Shown: piece after piece, positions 1-6,997 of the stretch
How positions within the stretch are numbered: the stretch's first letter is position 1
Layout: every line of letters begins with the position of its first letter
Assembly (NCBI GenBank): GCA_031263945.1
Contig: JAISEW010000221.1
Span: 1-10,458, forward strand
DNA: 10,458 nucleotides
Direction: 5' to 3'
Origin: Gracilibacteraceae bacterium
GTDB taxonomy: Bacteria > Bacillota > Desulfitobacteriia > Desulfitobacteriales > Syntrophobotulaceae
Made by a program: the position numbers and the translations under genes
The notes under the pieces: model-generated
Databases searched by the model: none
What the model was told of the DNA's origin: nothing
The model's input: the letters and a program-made list of their open reading frames with translations, nothing else

Positions 1-538
1 CGTAACGGTCAAAGGTCTCCCGGCGAAAAGCGCCAAAAGGCACCGTATCGACATAGCCGTCCGCCGCGCCGACGCGAAAAGAGGCGCCGCCCACGCCAAA
101 CCGCGACGAGAGCATCAGGGCGATAGCCGTCCCCCAAAATCCTTCCCCTTTGGTCTCCATCACGCCGCCGACATTGTCCGCGCCTGTTTTTTCCAAATAT
201 AGCAAACATTGGCTGATATAGTCCAGCGCATAAGAACTATGAGCGTCCAGTCGCACGATATACCGGCCCCGCGCCGCCCGGATGCCGATGTTCATGGCCC
301 GAGGAGCCGTGCGCCCCGGGTTTTCCAGCAGACGGATATTGGGATGCTCGTTTTGCCAGCGCGCGGCCCTCTCCAAAGTGCCGTCGGCGGACATGCCGTC
401 GATCAGCAGCACTTCCAGGCGCTCCGCCGGAAAATCCTGCCCGAAAACGGAAGCCAGACAATGGTCGATATGTTTTTCCTCGTCGCGCACCGGAATAATA
501 ACCGAAACTTCCGGCGGGAGAGCGGCCGGCGCTGTCAT
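1..538 (-). CDS. ExoA-like family 2 glycosyltransferase, 3' end cut by the window edge
   Basis: This is a GT-A fold glycosyltransferase that probably adds a sugar to a lipid-linked repeat unit at the cytoplasmic face of the membrane. The first 179 residues are visible. They show the N-terminal nucleotide-sugar fold (VSVIIPVRDEE, residues 11-21), the acidic motif IDGMSADGT (46-54) and NPGRTAPRAMNIGI (73-86). RLDAH (96-100) stands at the DxD metal/sugar-nucleotide position, followed by TGADNVGG (118-125), SSRFGVG (144-150) and VDTVPFG (163-169). This run of motifs is typical of the succinoglycan ExoA-like branch of GT2. The ATG at 538 overlaps the stop of the upstream polymerase gene as ATGA. 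Its nearest GAGG is about 11 nt away, so translational coupling is likely. The C-terminal part, where ExoA-like proteins often carry membrane segments, lies outside the window. The exact sugar and linkage cannot be read from the sequence. Confidence 0.93.
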   Translation of the reverse strand, partial: MTAPAALPPEVSVIIPVRDEEKHIDHCLASVFGQDFPAERLEVLLIDGMSADGTLERAARWQNEHPNIRLLENPGRTAPRAMNIGIRAARGRYIVRLDAHSSYALDYISQCLLYLEKTGADNVGGVMETKGEGFWGTAIALMLSSRFGVGGASFRVGAADGYVDTVPFGAFRRETFDRY

Positions 539-1872
539 GTATACGGATGCCTCGTTTCCATGTTTTTCAATACGACCAAAATCGCGGCGGTCAGCCAGAG
601 GATCGGATCCTCGAACAAGCGCCCCTCCGCCTGCGAACTGACAAAGACCGCCGCCAGCCAGAGAACACAGCCCAGCCCGATATAGTAGGAGTTGCGGTAG
701 TCGTTGAACATGCCCAGATAACTGCTGTGCCCCAGCGCGTAGAGACGGAAGACCGTCCAGCTCAGGGAGACGACGAGAAGGAGGACGAGAAAAAGCCCGG
801 CGGAGCCGAGTTCGGCGGCGATAGTCAAAACCGAGGTGTGCGAGAGGGTGGGACCGTCGGAAAGCGTGCGCAAGGATGAGTAATCGCTTAAAAACACGGT
901 TTGGAAAGTGCCGAGACCCGTGCCCAACCCCGGATGATCCCGGAAAATAGCGGCTGCCGCCCGCCAGAGATAGACGCGCACGGGGTTTGTTTCATCCAAA
1001 TTTTGGAAAAGAGCGGCGAAACGGGCGACGATGTCCGAGCGGGTGGCAAAAATGACGGCGCTGCCGATAACGCCAAAGATCAGCGTCCAGAGGGGGGCCT
1101 TTTTTTCCGGAAAAAGGATGAGGGCGGCCAGCGCGACCACGGCCAGAGTGACGATCCCGCCGCGGGAGGAAGTGAGGATGAGCTGGAGGAGCAGGACCGG
1201 CAGAGCGGCGATGTAAAGTATTTCGCTCCGGCGGCTTTTGGCGTGGGCGCAGAGCAGAAAATCGGCCGCCACGGCCAGAACCAGATAGCGGGCAAAAATA
1301 TTCGGATCCACAAAAGTATCGTTTATCCGCAGCACCGTTTCCCGGGCCAGATGCTCGGCCTGCCATATCTGTACGCCGGAGCGCCATTCGTACCAGGTGA
1401 GCGGAGCCAGAGCCAGAGCCGTCCAGAAGACGGCGCGGAAAGGGAGCAGGAGGGTGTTTTTTTTCGTGAGCACGGTGACGGCCAGAAACGAGGCGAACAA
1501 AACTATGAGACGCGCGCTTTCCGCTATGGTGCGGGCCTTGTCCGCGGACCAGAGGACGCTGACGACCCCCAGGCCGATATAGGCGAGCAGCAGGGCGGTC
1601 AGGGGCTGGCGAAAAGCGTCCCGCAGTTTTTGCCGCGCGGCGGGACGGAGGATGAGGCGCGGGATCGCGGCTAAAATCAAAGCGATACAAGTCAGTTTTG
1701 CCAGGGAGGTCTCACCGATCAGCCGCCCGGCCGGCCCCAGATCGGGATAGAAAAGAATGGAAATCTCCAGGGCGACGGCTAAGGCCAACGCGGCGCTCAG
1801 CCAGTCCGGCCGCCGCCAGGCCAGGGCGGCGAGCAAAACGACGGTCAGAGACAAGGCGACTGCCTGCAGCAT
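535..1872 (-). CDS. O-antigen ligase/polymerase family membrane protein (Wzy-like)
   Basis: This is a polytopic membrane protein of the Wzy_C/O-antigen ligase superfamily, 445 residues long. Its likely role is to polymerise, or ligate, undecaprenyl-linked polysaccharide repeat units at the outer face of the cytoplasmic membrane. Hydrophobic segments span most of the chain. Family landmarks are LTSSRGG (233-239, with the conserved Arg), RDHPGLGTGLGTF (about 311-323, the large loop with the usual GxGxG-type motif) and LSHTSVLTIAAELG (about 343-356, with the conserved His). I chose the ATG at 1872 because GGAGG lies exactly 5 nt before it. An in-frame ATG 12 nt further upstream (1884) has no Shine-Dalgarno and would put that GGAGG inside the gene. 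It sits 49 nt after the flippase stop, and its own stop overlaps the next glycosyltransferase start. Because it is next to a flippase in a putative monoderm, polymerase (Wzy) is more likely than ligase (WaaL). These families cannot be separated reliably by sequence. Confidence 0.9.
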   Translation of the reverse strand: MLQAVALSLTVVLLAALAWRRPDWLSAALALAVALEISILFYPDLGPAGRLIGETSLAKLTCIALILAAIPRLILRPAARQKLRDAFRQPLTALLLAYIGLGVVSVLWSADKARTIAESARLIVLFASFLAVTVLTKKNTLLLPFRAVFWTALALAPLTWYEWRSGVQIWQAEHLARETVLRINDTFVDPNIFARYLVLAVAADFLLCAHAKSRRSEILYIAALPVLLLQLILTSSRGGIVTLAVVALAALILFPEKKAPLWTLIFGVIGSAVIFATRSDIVARFAALFQNLDETNPVRVYLWRAAAAIFRDHPGLGTGLGTFQTVFLSDYSSLRTLSDGPTLSHTSVLTIAAELGSAGLFLVLLLVVSLSWTVFRLYALGHSSYLGMFNDYRNSYYIGLGCVLWLAAVFVSSQAEGRLFEDPILWLTAAILVVLKNMETRHPYT

Positions 1873-1877
1873 GTTAA

Positions 1878-1882
1878 CCTCC
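1878..1882 (-). promoter_or_regulatory. Ribosome binding site of the polymerase gene (decides the start)
   Basis: GGAGG on the minus strand lies 5 nt upstream of the ATG at 1872. It overlaps the alternative ATG at 1884-1882, which has no Shine-Dalgarno of its own. This argues for the shorter, 445-residue product. Confidence 0.8.
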
Positions 1883-1921
1883 ATACAGCTACAGTGGGTG
1901 CGAATGTGTTTGGGAAATCAA

Positions 1922-3337
1922 TCAGCCGCGCCGGCGGCGAAAGACGAGAGCGCCCAGCCGGCGGAAATCCGAGTCGATGAGACCAAGCAAAGCCAGATAC
2001 AGACAGGCGGCGGCCGCGGCGGCCGCCAGCGGGTGCCAACCGCGCAGACACCAGGCCGCCCCGGCCATGATCAGCGCCGCCGCGCCCACAGGGAGCATTT
2101 GCCGCCAGATGCTTATGGGATAAACATTGCGGCGCACCAGCACGTAATAGCCGAGAAAGATGAGGACCGCCACGGCGAGGACGACGGCGGCGATGCCGGT
2201 CAGCCCCGCCAGACGGTAGCCGAGCGGCATAAAAATCAGCAAAGCCAGAAGACCGGCGCCCTGAACCGCCATGCGCTGCGTTTGCCGGTTGGTGGTCGTC
2301 AGAACGTCGCCCAGAGAAAAACTGAGGCATTCCAAGGCTAAAAGCCAGGCGACCAGCGTGAGGACGGGGGCCGAGGCGATGAACTGCTCTCCCAGGAGCC
2401 AGCGGATGAAAGGGGCGGCCAAGACGGAAAGCAAGACGCTGCCGGGCAAACCGATCCCAACTAAAAGCTTGCATATTTTTTCCGTCGTCTGCCTGTGCCC
2501 GCTCCGGTCGCCTAAGCCCTGCTGATAAAGAACGGGGTAGAGGGCGCTGGTCAGCGTGCTGGGGATAAAGAGCAGGAGCTGGATCAGCCGGTATGGCGCC
2601 GCGTAAATCCCTACCTCATATGTCGTCGCTCCGCTGAAAGAGAGCAGCAGGACGCTCATTTGCAGATAGAGATAATAGAACATGCGGTGGACGCCAAACG
2701 GCAGAGCCTGACGGATCATGGCCGGCAGAGCGCGCGGGCGCGGCCGGGGGCGGATCCGGCCCCGCAGCGCCATGATCAGCAGAATACCGACGGCCAGATA
2801 GACCGCGAGCTGGGAAATAAGCACGGCCCGGACGCTCAAAGAAGCCAGGATGACCGCTGCGGAAAAGCCGGCCAGAAGGATCGCCGTCAGCAATTGGTAA
2901 AACGCGGCGACGGCCATCCGCTCCACCGCCTGGTAATAATTGTAAACAGATTGGCAGACGGCGTTGACCGCCGTGCCCAGGCCGGCGAAAACTATGAGGT
3001 TTTGCACCGGGACGCCGTAGCCGGCCGGACGCGCGCAAACGAGCATGAAGGCATAGGCGGCGGCGGCCAGGACCGTTTTTACCAGCAGGGCGTTGCCCAG
3101 ATATTCGGGCAGAGCGGCGGGCCGGCGCGAGCCTTCCTGCACCATGAGCTGGCTGAGGCCCAGTTCGGCGAAAACGATGAAGGTGCCGGCGTAAGTGAGC
3201 GCTATGCTGTAGCCGCCGTATTCGTCCGGCCCCAGATAGCGGGTGAGGAAAATCGCGACGACGCCTGTGACGACTTTGGCCAGAACATTGGCGGCGGTGA
3301 GGGCAAAAGCGTTTTTGGCGATGCTGAGGATGTTCAA
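1922..3337 (-). CDS. Polysaccharide flippase (Wzx-like, MOP superfamily)
   Basis: This 471-residue integral membrane protein belongs to the oligosaccharide flippase/PST group of the MOP exporter superfamily. Such proteins move undecaprenyl-linked oligosaccharides from the cytoplasmic to the outer face of the membrane. The N-terminus has the usual signature SIAKNAFAL (5-13) followed by FLTRYLGPDEYGGYSIAL (30-47). About a dozen or more hydrophobic helices follow, split by a basic cytoplasmic loop, RGRIRPRPRPR (192-202), and a second one at about 275-289. The C-terminus ends in a basic tail, RRRRG. The start is TTG at 3337, because the conserved signature begins only a few residues later. The ATG at 3357 is out of frame and soon meets a stop. 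The Shine-Dalgarno is weak. The gene starts 16 nt after the glycosyltransferase stop, so coupled translation is likely. Function at family level is secure; the substrate is inferred from the neighbouring glycosyltransferases and polymerase. Confidence 0.93.
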   Translation of the reverse strand: MNILSIAKNAFALTAANVLAKVVTGVVAIFLTRYLGPDEYGGYSIALTYAGTFIVFAELGLSQLMVQEGSRRPAALPEYLGNALLVKTVLAAAAYAFMLVCARPAGYGVPVQNLIVFAGLGTAVNAVCQSVYNYYQAVERMAVAAFYQLLTAILLAGFSAAVILASLSVRAVLISQLAVYLAVGILLIMALRGRIRPRPRPRALPAMIRQALPFGVHRMFYYLYLQMSVLLLSFSGATTYEVGIYAAPYRLIQLLLFIPSTLTSALYPVLYQQGLGDRSGHRQTTEKICKLLVGIGLPGSVLLSVLAAPFIRWLLGEQFIASAPVLTLVAWLLALECLSFSLGDVLTTTNRQTQRMAVQGAGLLALLIFMPLGYRLAGLTGIAAVVLAVAVLIFLGYYVLVRRNVYPISIWRQMLPVGAAALIMAGAAWCLRGWHPLAAAAAAACLYLALLGLIDSDFRRLGALVFRRRRG

Positions 3338-3353
3338 CTTGCCGGCCGTTTCT

Positions 3354-4625
3354 TCATGCCGCGCGCCGCAGGGCTTTTTCGTAAACCGCTATCGTGGCGC
3401 GGGCGTTTTGCTCCCAGGTGAAGCGGGCGCGGACGAGAGCGCGGCCCCTCTCCCCCATGGCGCGGGCCGCGGCCGGGTCAGTTAGCAAAGCGCGGACGGC
3501 TTTTTCGATGGCCGCGCTGTCACGCGGCGGGACGAGGAGGCCGGTCCGCTCGGCGGCAATGAGAGCGCTGATTCCCTCGCCCTCCGTGCCAATGAGCGGT
3601 TTGCCCAGGGCCATCGCCTCCAGATAGGCGATGCCAAAGGCTTCGTCCCAGCTGGGCATGACGAAAATATCCGCCCGGGCCAGCTGGCGCAGGGCTTCGG
3701 CGTTGGGCAGCTCACCCAGGAATTCGACGCAGTCGGTCAATCCGAGCCTGTCCGCCAGAGCTTCCAAGCGGCCGCGTTCCGTCCCGCCGCCCGCGACGCG
3801 GTAGCGGAGACCGGGGTATTGGCGTCGCAGGGCGGGCATCGCTTCGAGGACGAAGCGATGCCCCTTGGGCGGGCGCAGGTAGGCCAGCGTGAACAGCACC
3901 GGGCCTGCCTGCGCCCGCCCGGGCGGCGGGACGGAACCGGGACCGGCCGGCTCCGGGGGGCTGTCCGCCCTCCCGGCCGGACCCGCGGGCGGCGCTTCCG
4001 CCGCCGCGGCCGCCATATCCGCGAGGTCGACGCCGTTATACACCACATGATATTTGCTCAGGTCGTCCGCCCAATCCTCCAGGTGATAGTTCAGCCGGAG
4101 CTTATCGCTCACCAAAATCACCGCGGCGGCTTGCGCGAGCGTCTCCCGGACGCTGCGCGCCGCGCGGGGGCGGCCGCTCAAGGTTTGGGCGAAATCCTGG
4201 CCGTGAACGGTCACGACGAGCGGCACGCCCCATTCACGGCCAAAGGCGGCCGCCGCCGCGCCGTCGGGATGGGCGACATGAGCGTGCAGCACGTCAGGTC
4301 GCCCATCCCGGCGAAGCCGCCGCAGGATAGGGGCCAGGGCCAGGCGGTAACCCAGGGGCGTCCAAGGAAAAAGGAGATTGCGCGGCAGTTCCGGCGCCCG
4401 CGGGTGGTAGACCGGCATCCCCGCCTCAAGCTCCGCCGCCGGCGTTCGGGCCAGTTTCCCGTAGCGCGTGTGAGCGGGAAAGAGACGCGGCGCCCACGGC
4501 GTCGGGTGGATGAGAGTCAGATCCACTCCGGCCGCCCGCAAGGCCGCCGCTTGCTTTTGCACGAAAATGCCGCTGAGCGGCGAGCCCGAAGTGGGATACA
4601 TGTGCGAAATCATGAATACCCGCAT
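3354..4625 (-). CDS. Family 4 glycosyltransferase (GT-B fold) with a Pro/Ala-rich linker
   Basis: This 423-residue retaining glycosyltransferase probably transfers a sugar from a nucleotide-sugar donor onto the growing lipid-linked repeat unit in the cytoplasm. The N-terminal acceptor domain (about 1-190) starts MRVFMISHMYPTSGSPLSGIF and carries DVLHAHVAHPDG (111-122) and VVTVHGQDF (137-145), both typical of GT4. The C-terminal donor domain (about 243-420) has VAGGGTERGRLE (277-288) and the E-x7-E signature EAFGIAYLE (Glu328 and Glu336). The domain junction, about 204-242, is unusually rich in Pro, Ala and Gly, and its DNA is about 87% GC. The ATG at 4625 overlaps the stop of the flavoprotein gene as TGATG and has no clear Shine-Dalgarno, so it is probably translated by coupling. 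A perfect 13-bp inverted repeat lies inside the conserved HAH region (4265-4310). The sugar specificity is not determinable here. Confidence 0.95.
   Translation of the reverse strand: MRVFMISHMYPTSGSPLSGIFVQKQAAALRAAGVDLTLIHPTPWAPRLFPAHTRYGKLARTPAAELEAGMPVYHPRAPELPRNLLFPWTPLGYRLALAPILRRLRRDGRPDVLHAHVAHPDGAAAAAFGREWGVPLVVTVHGQDFAQTLSGRPRAARSVRETLAQAAAVILVSDKLRLNYHLEDWADDLSKYHVVYNGVDLADMAAAAAEAPPAGPAGRADSPPEPAGPGSVPPPGRAQAGPVLFTLAYLRPPKGHRFVLEAMPALRRQYPGLRYRVAGGGTERGRLEALADRLGLTDCVEFLGELPNAEALRQLARADIFVMPSWDEAFGIAYLEAMALGKPLIGTEGEGISALIAAERTGLLVPPRDSAAIEKAVRALLTDPAAARAMGERGRALVRARFTWEQNARATIAVYEKALRRAA
3901..4020 (-). other. Extremely GC-rich segment encoding the GT4 inter-domain linker
   Basis: Hand count gives 104 G or C in 120 bases. 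It encodes the Ala run and the Pro/Gly/Ala-rich stretch at about residues 203-241 of the glycosyltransferase, between its two GT-B domains. It contains the 12-bp palindrome CCGCCCGGGCGG at 3915-3926. No exact tandem unit is visible. Confidence 0.75.
4265..4310. repeat. Perfect 13-bp inverted repeat with a nested 5-bp palindrome, inside the GT4 gene
   Basis: The plus-strand arm CGGGATGGGCGAC (4265-4277) is the exact reverse complement of GTCGCCCATCCCG (4298-4310). The 20-nt loop contains a second palindrome, CGTGC-A-GCACG (4283-4293), so a two-tier hairpin or cruciform is possible. It lies wholly in coding sequence for the conserved DVLHAHVAHPDG segment. No T-run follows on either strand, so it is not a standard intrinsic terminator. 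Confidence 0.85.
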
Positions 4626-5254
4626 CAGCGGATGAAATTGGTGCGCGCGCGCTTCTGCTCCGCCGCCGGCCGCGGCGCCGAGTCCGCGGCGGCGGCCAGT
4701 GATTTGACCAGCCAGGCCATGTTGCGCCCCAGCGTTCGCATGATCTGCAGCCCTTCCTCATCCTGCCGCACTTCCGCCGGCGTGTTGCCGTGGACGGCGT
4801 TCCAATACTGGGAGGGAACGACGGGCATATTGCTGATGGTGAAATACTTGTTCAGGCGGTCAAAAGCCGATCCCGCCCCTCCCCGGCGGCAGCTGACGAC
4901 CCCGCAGGCCGGCTTATAGGCCAGCTGGCCGCTGCCGGAATAGAACATCCTGTCCAGCAGAGCGCCCAAGGCTGAGTTGATGCCGGCGAAATAAACCGGC
5001 GACCCCACCACCAGCCCGTCCGCCTGGGCGGCCAGCGCCAGACACCGGTTGACCGGATCGTCGTCAAACGCGCAGCGATTCAGTTTCTGCTTTTGACAGC
5101 GCCCGCAGGCCTGACAGCCGCGCAGCGGATCGTTGCCGATATGGAAAATCTCCGTCTCGATGCCCTGAGCGGCGATCTCTCCCGCCACTTCCGTCAGCGC
5201 CGTAAATGTACAGCCGTTTTTTCTGGGACTGCCGTTGATCAGCAAAACCTTCAC
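4625..5254 (-). CDS. Iron-sulfur flavoprotein / NADPH-dependent FMN reductase family
   Basis: This 209-residue protein has a flavodoxin-like fold and probably acts as a cytoplasmic electron carrier or FMN reductase. The FMN phosphate-binding loop is NGSPRKNG (7-14). It is followed by a compact cysteine cluster, Cys47, Cys50, Cys53 and Cys61 (CX2CX2CX7C), which resembles the 4Fe-4S site of archaeal and clostridial iron-sulfur flavoproteins (Isf). GSPVYFAGINSALGALLDR (84-102) is the second flavin-contacting region of the family. CGVVSCRRGGAGSAFDRLN follows at 116-134. I chose the GTG at 5254 because GGGAGG lies about 6 nt upstream and the conserved beta strand begins at once. It is the first gene after rnj (62-bp gap) and overlaps the GT4 gene as TGATG. 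This ties it to the polysaccharide cluster even though no redox step is obvious there. Its physiological partner is unknown. Confidence 0.9.
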   Translation of the reverse strand: MKVLLINGSPRKNGCTFTALTEVAGEIAAQGIETEIFHIGNDPLRGCQACGRCQKQKLNRCAFDDDPVNRCLALAAQADGLVVGSPVYFAGINSALGALLDRMFYSGSGQLAYKPACGVVSCRRGGAGSAFDRLNKYFTISNMPVVPSQYWNAVHGNTPAEVRQDEEGLQIMRTLGRNMAWLVKSLAAAADSAPRPAAEQKRARTNFIR

Positions 5255-5260
5255 TGTTTT

Positions 5261-5268
5261 CCCTCCCT
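5261..5268 (-). promoter_or_regulatory. Ribosome binding site of the flavoprotein gene (supports a GTG start)
   Basis: AGGGAGGG on the minus strand ends 6 nt before the GTG at 5254. It is the strongest Shine-Dalgarno in the gap and supports GTG over any later ATG. Confidence 0.75.
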
Positions 5269-5303
5269 ACTACTTTTGGAATCAATCCCCTCCCGGCGGC
5301 CCC

Positions 5304-5316
5304 CCGGAATTTCCGG
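5304..5316. repeat. Short palindrome directly after the rnj stop codon
   Basis: CCGGAA-T-TTCCGG begins on the base after the rnj TGA and is a perfect 13-nt palindrome. It could form a small hairpin at the 3' end of the rnj transcript. The minus strand after it is G/C-rich with no U-tract, so it does not look like an intrinsic terminator. Confidence 0.6.
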
Positions 5317-6978
5317 TCAGATCTCCTGGATGATCGGCAGGATCATCGGCCGCCTTTTAGTTTTTTCATACAGATGCCGGCTAAGTTCCTCCCTTATTTG
5401 CGATTTCAGGATGGACCATTCGGGCACTCCGTTGCCCAGGCACCGCTCCGCCGTGGCGATGATTTTGTCTTTGGCCTGCACCAGCATGGATTCGGACTCG
5501 CGCACATACACAAAACCGCGGGTGACGATATCCGGCCCGGCCACGATATCGCCGGTCAGGTGGTTGAGGGTCATGACTATGATGAATAGCCCGTCCTGAG
5601 ACAGCTGCCGGCGGTCGCGCAGAACGATATTGCCCACGTCGCCGACTCCGAGTCCGTCGATGAGGATGCGCCCCGCCGTCACTTTGCCGGCCAGAGCCGC
5701 GCCGTGCCGCGTGAATTCCAGCACACTGCCGTTTTCCGCGATGAAGATATTTTCTTTCGGGATCCCGAGCTGCTGCGCCAGCAGACCGTGTTTGACCTGC
5801 ATCCGGTAGTCGCCGTGTACCGGCAGGAAATATTTGGGTTTGACCATGTTCAGCATGAGCTTCAGTTCTTCCTGATTGCCGTGACCGGAGACATGGACCT
5901 GATTGGCGGAGCCGTGGATCACGTTGGCCCCGAGACGGAACAGCTGGTCGATCGTGCGGGAAATCGATTTTTCATTTCCCGGGATCGGGTTGGCGGAAAT
6001 GATCACCGTATCGCCGGCCTGGATCTCCAAGCGGCGATGATCGCCCGCCGCCATGCGGGTCAGCGCCGACATGGGCTCGCCTTGACTGCCGGTCGTGATG
6101 ATGCAGACCTGATTGTTCGGCAGTTTCACTATTTCATCCACATCGACCAGCGTTCCCGGCGGCGAGATGAGATAGCCGAGTTCGGCCGCGATCGTCGCGT
6201 AATTCAGCATGCTGCGCCCGACGATGGCCACTTTGCGGTTCGTCTTGAAAGCCGAGACTATGACTTGCTGCACGCGGTGGACGTTGGAGGCGAAACTGGC
6301 CAGGATGATCCGTTCCTTCGCGTTTTGAAAAACGGTGTCAAACATCTCGCCCACCTTGCGCTCCGTCATGGTAAATCCAGGATTTTCCACATTGGTGCTG
6401 TCGGATAAAAGACAGAGGACGCCCTGGTGCCCTAATTCGGCAAATTTTTGAATGTCCAGCACTTCGCCTATGACCGGCGTGTGATCGAGTTTGAAATCGC
6501 CCGTGTGGACGATGGTGCCCAGGGGCGTGTGTATGGCTAATCCCACCGAATCGGGGATGCTGTGACTGACCCGGATGAAATCAATGGTAAAAATTCCCAG
6601 CTGAATGGAATCGCCCTGTTTGACCACGGTGCCCTTGATTTTGTTGATATTGGTTTCTTTGAGTTTGGCCTGAATGAGTCCCATGGTCAGTTTTGTGGCA
6701 AAAAGCGGCGTGTTCACGTCCCGCAAGAGATAAGGCAGCGAGCCGATATGGTCCTCATGCCCGTGGGTGATGACGATGCCCAGCAAACAGTCCAAGTTGT
6801 CCAGGATATAAGCGTAATCGGGGATCACTACGTCGATCCCCAGCAAATCATCTTCGGGAAAGGCCAATCCGGCGTCAACGACGATCATCTGGTCGTCATA
6901 TCTGATCACCGTCATGTTTTTCCCAACTTCTCCCAAACCACCCAAAGGAATAATTTGCAGTTTATGCTCCTTTGGCAA
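5317..6978 (-). CDS. rnj: Ribonuclease J
   Basis: This is a metallo-beta-lactamase/beta-CASP ribonuclease of 553 residues, matching the roughly 555 of B. subtilis RNase J1 and J2. The family has 5'-3' exonuclease and endonuclease activity and drives mRNA turnover and rRNA processing. Zinc ligands are visible: HGHEDH (72-77), His139 in VSHSIPDS, Asp161 in HTGDFK and His388 in PVHGDYR. The beta-CASP part carries GSQGEPMSAL (297-306) and SGHGNQEEL (364-372). The start is TTG at 6978, directly giving the conserved KLQIIPLGGLGEVGKN N-terminus. GAGGAGGT lies 9 nt upstream (6988-6995), in the 19-nt gap after dapA. Placement after asd-kinase-dapA matches rnjB (ymfA) of B. subtilis. I cannot tell J1 from J2 by sequence; synteny favours the rnjB lineage. 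Codon content is less GC-rich (about 55% in a hand-counted line) than the adjoining polysaccharide genes. Confidence 0.97.
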   Translation of the reverse strand: MPKEHKLQIIPLGGLGEVGKNMTVIRYDDQMIVVDAGLAFPEDDLLGIDVVIPDYAYILDNLDCLLGIVITHGHEDHIGSLPYLLRDVNTPLFATKLTMGLIQAKLKETNINKIKGTVVKQGDSIQLGIFTIDFIRVSHSIPDSVGLAIHTPLGTIVHTGDFKLDHTPVIGEVLDIQKFAELGHQGVLCLLSDSTNVENPGFTMTERKVGEMFDTVFQNAKERIILASFASNVHRVQQVIVSAFKTNRKVAIVGRSMLNYATIAAELGYLISPPGTLVDVDEIVKLPNNQVCIITTGSQGEPMSALTRMAAGDHRRLEIQAGDTVIISANPIPGNEKSISRTIDQLFRLGANVIHGSANQVHVSGHGNQEELKLMLNMVKPKYFLPVHGDYRMQVKHGLLAQQLGIPKENIFIAENGSVLEFTRHGAALAGKVTAGRILIDGLGVGDVGNIVLRDRRQLSQDGLFIIVMTLNHLTGDIVAGPDIVTRGFVYVRESESMLVQAKDKIIATAERCLGNGVPEWSILKSQIREELSRHLYEKTKRRPMILPIIQEI

Positions 6979-6987
6979 AATGTATTA

Positions 6988-6995
6988 CCTCCTCT
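6988..6995 (-). promoter_or_regulatory. Ribosome binding site of rnj (supports a TTG start)
   Basis: GAGGAGGT on the minus strand lies 2 nt after the dapA stop and 9 nt before the TTG at 6978. An ATT just upstream of the TTG would be a much rarer start codon, and no ATG or GTG is in position. Confidence 0.8.
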
Positions 6996-6997
6996 TT

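Noticed and set aside
1882..1884. Earlier in-frame ATG for the polymerase gene
   Set aside because: It lacks a Shine-Dalgarno and itself overlaps the GGAGG that fits the ATG at 1872.
2005..2032. Dense GGC/GCC run in the flippase 3' region
   Set aside because: It encodes an alanine-rich hydrophobic helix (about residues 437-445), normal for this membrane protein in GC-rich DNA.
3355..3357. ATG just before the flippase as a possible start
   Set aside because: It is out of frame with the flippase and reaches a TGA after seven codons.
3819..4919. Long plus-strand open frame (366 codons) opposite the GT4 and flavoprotein genes, with similar ones at 901-1674, 2660-3421 and 8688-9728
   Set aside because: All lie antisense to clear family-matching genes. 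Their products are rich in Arg, Gln, Gly and Asp with no recognisable domain, which is the usual shadow of GC-rich coding DNA.
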